From the NCBI GenBank assembly GCA_048213135.1, contig PS015184.1, forward strand, positions 21,071-51,717: 30,647 nt of DNA. The letters run 5' to 3'. The notes under the pieces are model-generated. The model was not told where the DNA came from and ran no database searches. It saw only the letters and a list, made by a program, of their open reading frames with translations. The position numbers and the translations under genes are program-made. Every line of letters starts with the position of its first letter. Positions within the stretch are counted from its first letter, which is position 1. Positions 23,075 to 30,647 of this stretch are shown one piece after another. The stretch comes from Reclinomonas americana ATCC 50394. Taxonomy: Eukaryota; Jakobida; Jakobea; Jakobida.

Positions 23075-26038
23075 ATGTCCACCAAACATGGTGAGTGGTG
23101 CCGTGCTGGCTTCAGCTTCATACTCTCCTTTGTTGTTTGTCTGATAATTTCTCCGCGGCCGGCTCCGCCTCCCTCTTCGCAGTCACCTCTCGTCTCCTTG
23201 TGACGCTGTTGTGCGTCATCATCATGCTCGTCGGCGTCTCGCATGGTGAGTCGCACGACGTGTGTGGATGTACTCGCGTGTTGTGGGCGCTGTTGTTGAG
23301 AGTGTGTGTGTAAATGGCGGACGGAGCCGCGCGCGCGCACCATCACGTCGCGCGCCCGATCTTAAACTGTTTTCTGTGTAACCAGGTGTGCCTCTGCCGG
23401 TCAGGCAAATCTCCACCGGCTTCAAGGGGACGACCATTCCGCCACCAGTGGGTTCTGGCGTCGCGTTCTCGCAAGACGATCACTGGAGTGTCGCAGTGAA
23501 CGGCCAGACCACCAAGGCCTTCGTTAGCAACCCTTCGCTGTGCTACTTTGACGGCTCGAGCACCATTTGCTGGGACGCTCCCTCCACGGCCTCTGCGTGG
23601 GTGACTCCATGTGAGTAGCGATCGGATTCTGTGCTCTCTCTCGATCTCGCACTCTATCTCCCTTCGGCTGTGTGTCTCTCTGTAAGTACCAGTCTTCCCG
23701 TCTGTCTCTCTGTGCTCCTCCTTCTCTTTATCTTTCTCGATCCCTTCTTAACCATTCTCTCTCTTCCCCCATCGATATCCCTTCGCCTCTCTTCGCACAG
23801 CCAGCAGCAGCACTGCTGCGCTCGTGTGGAACGACAAGACGTTGCAGTTCACCACCAGCTTTGACATGACGGGCTACGATCCGAGCAAGGCAATGCTGCA
23901 GATTCGACTGGAGGGAGATTTTGCTCCCGCGGAGCCGACCACCGCCTTTGTGCAAGTGACGCCTGCCGGCACCTCTGATCTAATAACCGTGCCCTATCCC
24001 GCGTGGTCGCCCACCAACTCGTACTCGCTGTCCAACCATCCGTGGGTGACCGTACCGGCGACCGGCTGGCTTCCCAAGGCCGGTAATGTGCTGTCGGTGA
24101 AAATCCAGAATGTCGCCGACGTCACCGGACTCCGAGTGGAGGCGCAATGTGAGTGTGCAGCGTCATGACTGGCTGTGCACTCTTACTCACTTCCCAAACC
24201 GTGCATGCAGTGCTCTGCAAAACAAGCGCCTGCGCGGCGCCCTTGACGTGCTGCGTCGGTCTATGCCAGGACCTCCTCCACGATGTCAACAACTGCGGCA
24301 CGTGCGATAAAGTGTGCCCCGTTGCGTTGACTGTGATTATGAGACAATCTCTCTCCCATGACCATAATCTCATTCATCTACTGTACATTGCCCCTTCCTT
24401 CCCACCCTTTTCTTCTTCATTTCCCCACAGAACCCTCAAGCATGCTGCCGAGGCGCGTGTACTGATCTGACTTCGACTATCAACAACTGCGGCGCGTGTG
24501 GCAAGATTTGCAGTCCGGCAGATGCCTGTTGCGCTGGTGTGTGCACCAGTGTGCTCACCATGCAGACGGATCCCAAGAACTGCGGCATGTGCGGCAACGT
24601 GTGCCCCACTGGCCAGTCGTGCTGCGCCGGCAAGTGCGTCAACCTCGGCAACAATCCATTCAACTGCGGCACGTGCGGCAAGTCGTGTGCCGCCGGCCAG
24701 GACTGCTGCAACGGCGTGTGCTACACCATCAGCAACTACGCCACCGACGCCAAGAACTGCGGCAAATGCGGCAACGTGTGCCCCACTGGCCAATCGTGCT
24801 GCAACGGCGTCTGCACCAACCTCAGCAACACCGCCAGCAACTGTGGCACCTGTGGCAAGTCGTGCGCCGCCGGCCAGGTCTGCTGCAACGGATTGTGCGT
24901 CTTCCCCAGCGCCTTCACGTTTGACAGCAAGAACTGCGGCTCGTGTGGCAATGTGTGCCCCACTGGCCAGTCATGCTGCTACGGCAAGTGCGTCTCCACG
25001 AGCAGCGATTCGAGCAACTGCGGCACCTGCGGCAAGACGTGCGCCACTGGTCAGTCGTGCTGCAACGGCGTCTGCGTCAATACCCAGAGCTTCGCCACGG
25101 ACGCCAAGAATTGTGGCACGTGCGGACATTTGTGTCCGCTGACAGCACCCAATTGCTGCAACGGATCGTGTGTGGCACCGACCAATGATCCGCTGAAATG
25201 TGGTCCGTGCGCCAATGTGCAGTGTCTTCCCGGTCGCGCCTGCTGCAGCGGCGTCTGCACCAATCTCAGCAACGACGCCAGCAACTGTGGTACTTGTGGG
25301 AAGCCGTGCGCTGCCGGCCAGGACTGCTGCAACGGCGTGTGCTACGCCATCAGCAACTACGCCACCGACGTCAAGAACTGCGGCTCGTGCGGCAACGTGT
25401 GCCCCACTGGCCAGCCGTGCTGCGCCGGCAAGTGCGCCAACCTCAGCAACAATCCATTCAACTGTGGCACATGCGGCAAGTCGTGTGCCGCCGGTCAGGA
25501 CTGCTGCAACAGCGTGTGCTACGCCATCAGCAACTACGCCACCGACGCCAAGAACTGCGGCAAATGCGGCAACGTGTGCCCCACTGGCCAGTCGTGCTGC
25601 AACGGCGTCTGCACCAANNNNNNNNNNNNNNNNNNNNAAGTCTGCTGCAACGGATTGTGCGTCCTGCCCAGCAGTTTCACCAACGACAAGAACAACTGTG
25701 GCTCTTGCGGCTTTGTTTGCCCCGCCGCTGGCCAGTCATGCTGCAACAGCAAGTGCGTCGTGTTGAGCAGCGATTCGAGCAACTGCGGCACCTGTGGCAA
25801 GACGTGCGCCACTGGTCAGTCGTGCTGCAACAGCGTCTGCGTCAATACCCAGAGCTTCGCCACGGACGCCAAGAATTGTGGCACGTGCGGACATGTGTGC
25901 CCGCTGACGGCACCCAATTGCTGCAACGGATCGTGCGTGGCACCGACCAATGATCCGCTGAAATGCGGTCCGTGCGCCAACGTGCAGTGTCTTCCCAATC
26001 TCAAGTGCTGCACGGGAGTGTGCAAGACCGCCTGCTGA
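23075..26038 (+). CDS. Secreted STIG1-like cysteine-repeat protein, 6 exons
   Basis: Exons: 23075-23090, 23183-23245, 23386-23610, 23801-24148, 24211-24320, 24431-26038; all phases agree and the stop is TGA. The start gives MSTKHV joined to TSRLLVTLLCVIIMLVGVSHG, an excellent signal peptide, which is why this small first exon was chosen. Residues about 28-220 (exons 3-4) have few cysteines and look like a beta-sandwich, with FDMTGYDPSKAMLQIRLEGD, LPKAGNVLSVKIQN and TGLRVEAQ; the order recalls domains in bacterial exported proteins. The remainder is about 20 units of 28-33 residues, such as TGQSCCNGVCTNLSNTASNC followed by GTCGKSCA, matching the STIG1 (stigma-specific protein) pattern of CC-x-G-x-C and NCGxCGxxC. 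It ends LPNLKCCTGVCKTAC. Exon 5's donor is CCC|GTTGCG. A 20-N gap (25618-25637) interrupts one unit. Extracellular; ligand unknown. Confidence 0.85.
24603..25980 (+). repeat. Internal duplication of a seven-unit STIG1 block
   Basis: Units starting near 24609 and near 25407 follow the same order: NNPFNCGTCG, then YATDAKNCGKCG, a gapped unit, FP/LPS-AF/SF, SSDSSNCGTCG, NTQSFATDAKNCG, and APTNDPLKCGPC. The copies are about 798 bases apart at the left end and about 765 apart at the right end. The difference comes from the N gap and one extra codon (CPAAGQ against CPTGQ). Confidence 0.85.
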
Positions 26039-26193
26039 TCTGGACCATCCAAGTGAAAAAGGGCGCAAGCTGAGGATTGTTAATGTAAAGAAGCTCTGGC
26101 CTTGGAACAGTATTGTCAATGCGAAACAGCCAGCTGGAGGGGAAGGCGATAAAGTACCAGTCATCCATCTCGTGCTGGCCATGGTTCATTGCG

Positions 26194-27331
26194 CTACCAA
26201 AGCGCGCAACGCTCAATCACCTCTGCATCCTCCAGCACGAAACAACGCAGCACGACATCCACGAGAATCCAGTCACAGCCATCGCCATCATCTTCGGCAA
26301 GGAGCTCATCAACAGCCAGCACGGCTAATCGCGCGGCCGCAAGTTCCTGCCTGGCGAGCCCACGCGGAGTTGACCACACTCGGATCGTCCTGTCGCGACT
26401 CCCACTGACGATGAGGCCACCGTCGGGGGCGACGGCAATCGACGTCGCCCAATGGGCGTGTCCCTGTAACCGCTGCACTTCACCTCCACTCTCGAGTGAC
26501 CACACACGAACGGTCTTGTCAGCACTTCCGCTCACAACGTGCAGGCCACTGGGAGTGACGGTGACACATAAAACTTCGCCAGCGTGTCCCTCCAGCCGTC
26601 GCACCTCCTCACCACTCACCGCAGACCACACTCGCACCGTCATATCCGCCGACCCACTCACGATGTGACCACCATCGGGAGTGGTGGCGACAGACATCAC
26701 TCGATCTGTGTGTCCGTGTAATCGGCGCACCTCCTCTCCACTCTCCAGCGACCACACTCGCACTGTGTTGTCCACGCCCCCACTCACCACGTGTCGGTTG
26801 TCGGGAGTGACGGCGACCGCCAACACCACACTGCCGTGTCCCTCCAGTTGTCGTACTTCTGCTCCAGTCGCCAGTGACCACACCCGCACTGTGTTGTCCC
26901 AGCTCCCGCTGACAACGTGACGACTGTCCGGAGTGGCAGCCACAGAAAACACCACGCCAGAGTGACCCTCCAGCCGTCGAACCTCCTTCCCACTTGCCAG
27001 AGACCACACTTTCACGGTGTTGTCACCATTCCCACTCACCACGTGCTGACCGTCGGGAGTGACCGCCACAGACTGCACACCTCCAGTGTGTCCCTCCAAC
27101 CGCCGCACTTCCGCCCCACTAACCAGTGACCGCACTCGCACTGCCTCGGCGCCACAGCCGCTCACAATGTGCAGACCATCGGGGGTGATGGCGAGCGAGT
27201 ACACCGCGTAGGTGTAGCCGTCCAGGATCTGTGTGAAGCGCAGAAGGTGAGGCGACAAGGGCAGGTACACTCACGGATGCACAAGCACACGATGACCACG
27301 CAAGTGCGCATATTCACACCTTGGTTGCCAT
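26194..27331 (-). CDS. WD40-repeat protein, copy 3, seven blades, 348 aa
   Basis: Exon 1 is 27331-27320 (ATG GCA ACC AAG|GT, MATK), followed by a 91-nt intron, 27319-27229, the shortest of the three. Exon 2 is 27228-26194, opening ILDGYTYAVYSLAITPD, with a TGA at 26196-26194. Seven WD40 units are present. Blade 1 is the least typical (GAEAVRVRSL in place of the usual VRVWSL), blades 2-7 are regular. The tail repeats that of copy 2: ARLAVLAVDEL, acidic EDDGDG, VLRCFVLEDAEVIE, and ends CALW. Nucleotide similarity to copy 2 extends through the tail. It converges with the STIG1-repeat gene, leaving 155 bp between the two stop codons. Probable intracellular scaffold; partner unknown. Confidence 0.85.
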
Positions 27332-28240
27332 TCTCCGTGTGTGTGTGTGAGAGAGAGAGAAAGAGGGTATGTGTGTGCGTGCGTGCGCGCGTGTGTGCGT
27401 GTGCGTTACGAGAAGCAGCAGCGAGAGGCTGATTCATGAATTCATCCGACGGAATATCAACATCCTCTTTCTCTCTCGCGCGTGGTGTGCGCCTCGCGGT
27501 GCTGTCTGTGTCTCAGTGCCCCCTCTTTCTCCGCGTCCTCGTCGTGGTGCTCCCTTCTCAAACTGCAAAATGAGTGAGATGTTGCGGCATTGAAGGTGCA
27601 TGCATGCATGCATGCCAAGACTGTTCAACTCGACACGCCATGAGCGTCAACTCGCTCCGAGCCACGCACGCGAGTCGAGGCGGAGAGTCCAGCAACACAC
27701 GATTCACAAGGGAGCAACGAGGTATCCACCAGTTATCAGGGCACACACGCACGCGCGGGAAACGAGTGCGCAGGGCAAGTGCACTCCCTCCCCGTGGCGT
27801 GTGTAACGAGAACGGTGGCCCTCTGAATCGATGCTTGACGTGCTCAGCATGGACATGCAGTGCCAGTGTGAGGAGGGGAGGCGACCATGATGCCACTGGC
27901 CGCTGCTTCAAAGCCACAGGCTGGCGTCTCCGCCGCGTTCGAATGACAAGGCGACATGAGCTCGAGGGCACAAGGCTTGTGTATGTGGGTGGATGAGCGA
28001 GGACTCGCTCAATTCCGAGCAGCGCGTGTCTGTTCATTCCATGGTCTCACCTCAACCACACACCCACACCTCCTTCTTGGCATGCTCCACTGCACTGTGC
28101 TGCATCTTCTTTCTCGCGGCCTCGACTTGGCAATGCAACAAGGAAGCACCTGTGTGCACCAGGCGGTGTGGTGGCCAACATGACAGAGTTGCGCAGTGAC
28201 AGCAATCGGTCTTCGTACATTCATTGAGCTCACTCCGTTC
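27332..28240. other. Spacer without recognised gene; GT/GA repeat and (TGCA)n
   Basis: 5' flank of WD40 copy 3. It has a GT/GA compound repeat at about 27337-27406 and a (GCAT)n tract at about 27599-27615. Short frames on both strands have no repeat or family signature, and no WD40 blade is present. It ends in an N gap at 28241. Confidence 0.55.
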
Positions 28241-28572
28241 NNNNNNNNNNNNNNNNNNNNNNNNNNNNNNNNNNNNNNNNNNNNNNNNNNNNNNNNNNNN
28301 NNNNNNNNNNNNNNNNNNNNNNNNNNNNNNNNNNNNNNNNNNNNNNNNNNNNNNNNNNNNNNNNNNNNNNNNNNNNNNNNNNNNNNNNNNNNNNNNNNNN
28401 NNNNNNNNNNNNNNNNNNNNNNNNNNNNNNNNNNNNNNNNNNNNNNNNNNNNNNNNNNNNNNNNNNNNNNNNNNNNNNNNNNNNNNNNNNNNNNNNNNNN
28501 NNNNNNNNNNNNNNNNNNNNNNNNNNNNNNNNNNNNNNNNNNNNNNNNNNNNNNNNNNNNNNNNNNNNNNNN
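28241..28572. other. Assembly gap
   Basis: 332 N, just downstream (in the minus-strand sense) of an isolated WD40-family first exon. Confidence 0.95.
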
Positions 28573-28582
28573 TGGTGGGAAG

Positions 28583-28813
28583 GGCACACACACACAGAGA
28601 GAGAGAGAGAGAAGCAGACACACACACGCGCGTGTGAGCGCACCTTGGTTGCCATTGGATAAAGAGGAAGGCTAAATGCCTCTTGTGTCGTCTCTCTTGA
28701 TAGGTTCGCTTCTGTTGACTTTCTCTCTTCGGATAGCAAGGCACCTGGTTGGTACGGTGGCAAACGAAGAGTCTGTTGCTTCTCGCGTGTGTGTGTGTGT
28801 GTGTGTGTGTGTG
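28583..28813. repeat. CA/GA compound and (GT)n microsatellites
   Basis: Short CA and GA tracts at about 28583-28630 flank the orphan first exon on one side, and a clean (GT)n lies at 28786-28813 on the other. Confidence 0.85.
28644..28655 (-). pseudogene. Orphan copy of the WD40-family first exon (MATK|GT)
   Basis: The 14 bases ATGGCAACCAAG|GT are identical to exon 1 plus the donor GT of WD40 copy 3, and the sequence on the intron side likewise turns into CT/GT microsatellite. No WD40 blade follows before copy 3's own exon 1, apart from what the 332-N gap might hide, and the gap as sized is too small for a propeller. It could be a relic of a fourth gene, a gene whose body is lost in the gap, or an alternative first exon for copy 3 (intron of about 1.4 kb). 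The orientation and phase would allow the last. Confidence 0.45.
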
Positions 28814-30647
28814 ATTTGCTCGCTCCGGATTGTCACTGTTTCCCGCCTTTCTTCTCCCGCCTTGCTCCGAGATGTCGCTCATCCCTCGCCAGGCTGCAGC
28901 CAGCACCCCACATAGCATATGGTAGTGTGGGCGACGTGACTCCGATGATGCGTGTGGGCTTTCGATGACCGACATGGGACTTGGGAAATCGGCAGAATGG
29001 ACAAGGGTGGTGGCTCGAGGTGGCGCTCCACTGCATCGCGATGCTGACCAGCGACACTCCCTTTTGACTGGCCTGCATTCTCTATCAACGAGGACTGGCA
29101 TGTCGTGCTGCTTGGATACGCAGTTGTGGTCCAGCTGTGCTGGTGCTACTGCATTCCCGAGAATCCAAGTCATGGATACCTCACCCCGTCTTGGATCGAT
29201 CCACAGCAAGGTTAACGAGGGCACGATGAAGAAAGAGAGCCACAAGGGACGGGAGAGAAGCGACCAGCACAGCAGCACAGCGATGGAAGAGGCAGCTGTG
29301 TTGTGTGTAGCCTCCCCTTCACCCAAATCACAATCAATGCCTCGTGACTTCAATCACACTCACATTCGGTCGATAAATCGTCTCATGCAGGCACTGTGAA
29401 GCACGGAACCACGTGTCTTCGCATGCCAATCACTTGCCAGCACGCTTGTGTTACGATCACACATAGAACCGAGTCAGTCTGTCTCCCAACATGTTCCTCG
29501 AGCTCAACGCAGATGCAGAACACGCACGCACTGTGTTGCAGGCCGAGTATGCGTCTAAAGTCACCCATGGCCATCACCATCATTACTTGGCGGCGACAGC
29601 AGCAACCAGCGTGCGCACATCATCGATCCGCTTCAACTTGCCAGTCGGGGTTGAAAAACGATCCACCGACCAGGCCATCCATCGCACATCACGACACGCA
29701 TGCGTACACCCACTAATCCACGCTCTCCATAGCATGTGCGGCCTGCACGAATGAGGTGAGTGGGAGGGAAGGAGGAAAGAGAGATCACGCCGAACAAGGT
29801 CACACAACTGCTGAGTGCATGGTGGGATGCAAGTGGGGAGCCGAGTGAGTGAGGTGACAGCCGGCAACAGGCGATGCACAACACGCCTGCAATCATTACG
29901 GAACAACAAGGGGGACCTGCACCTAAGGTATCTGCATGTCGGTACACTGTGAGCGAAAGAAATGAGGAAGGAGAGAGATATCTGCTCTGTCTCGCTGACA
30001 AACACACCGATCAGCACCTGATGCCAACACGCGATTGTCAAGAAGCAAGCCAAGCGGACGCTCACACAACCATCCTTCAATAGGGGGAGAGCGGAGTCAG
30101 TCTGCAGTCATGTCACCTCACACACTTCGGTGTCGAGATGCTCACCATGATGGACTGACCAACTCGACGGCAGAATGGCAGTCGGAAAACGGTGAGCAGA
30201 CCAGCATGCTCGGCCTCGAGCTTGTGCGGCAAGGAGGGGTGGATGGCTGGGGAAGCAGATAAGCGCACAAAGGAGGGAGACGGTGGAGAAAGAGAGAGAC
30301 TCTGCAAGGGAGAAAAAAGGGGAGAGCTGAATGACAGGCATTTTTCAGAACCGGAAAGAGAATGCCCACGGCGCACAGGCACAATGGGAAGCAGAGCAGT
30401 GGCGCCAAGGAGGTATGGGCAGAACAAGACGCGAGGAAATAGACAACGGCGACTCGCTCTCCTGAGGCACATACATGCACGACTCGCGGGGTACGCACAA
30501 CAGACATCACAACGAGGGGAAAAGAAATTACAGACTCCCAAGTGATTCATCGAGCTTGCACACAAAATGGAGGTGAGAAAGAGGCACGCACACAGAGAGA
30601 GACTTGCTTCACGACCACCCACTCTCATTCACATGACAGGACAACAC
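28814..30647. other. 1.8 kb without a supported gene
   Basis: Both strands were read for repeat domains, signal peptides and splice-linked frames; none were convincing. Open frames reach about 170 codons but are Ser/Leu/Cys/His-rich and lack any motif. Sequence composition is less repetitive than elsewhere until the purine-rich stretch near 30260-30330. It may be 5' flank of minus-strand material or part of a gene beyond the window. Confidence 0.45.

Noticed and set aside
27558-28037. 159-codon minus-strand frame upstream of WD40 copy 3
   Set aside because: No recognisable domain, composition typical of chance frames, and no splice link to neighbouring exons.
29583-30628. Minus-strand frames of 165 and 171 codons, Ser/Leu/Cys-rich
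   Set aside because: Hydrophobic stretches come from CT-rich sequence; no start context, motif or repeat supports them as genes.

Overview
This is nuclear DNA of a unicellular eukaryote (protist). The genes are cut by many short GT-AG introns (46 to about 110 nt where no simple repeat is present), coding exons are GC-rich, and introns and spacers are full of CT/GA, GT/CA and purine-rich repeats. I cannot name the species. Many proteins with chlamydial-type Pmp repeats, STIG1-like repeats and EGF repeats would fit several free-living protist lineages. Seven runs of N mark assembly gaps.

Layout. (1) 758-3013, minus strand: a five-exon gene for a secreted EGF/laminin-EGF-repeat protein of about 470 aa. 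(2) 3959-17919, minus strand: one giant gene that I assemble into 42 exons and about 2,674 aa. It has a signal peptide, about 1,900 residues of Pmp-like right-handed beta-helix repeats (FxxN and GGA motifs), a cysteine-rich GCC2/GCC3-like segment, and a C-terminal membrane domain of about eight helices. Its middle is a run of 11 consecutive exon pairs, each pair encoding one repeat. (3) 18310-27331, minus strand: three WD40-repeat paralogues (18310-20850, 20971-22468, 26194-27331). Each starts with a 12-nt first exon coding Met-Ala/Thr-Thr-Lys, joined in phase 0 to the propeller exon, and each ends in the same short non-WD tail. An orphan fourth copy of the first exon lies at 28644-28655. (4) 23075-26038, plus strand, between two of the WD40 genes: a six-exon gene for a secreted protein with a beta-sandwich-like N-terminal region and about 20 STIG1-like cysteine repeats. 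(5) 27332-30647: no convincing gene apart from the orphan exon.

Three of the five complete or near-complete gene types here (EGF, Pmp/membrane, STIG1) have signal peptides and repetitive extracellular domains, so the locus looks like a cell-surface or secreted repeat-protein neighbourhood with an expanding family of intracellular WD40 proteins. Several donor sites read GTTGCG, and one intron in the giant gene appears to be GC-AG. All exon joins were inferred from reading frame, phase and repeat-pattern continuity, not from transcripts.
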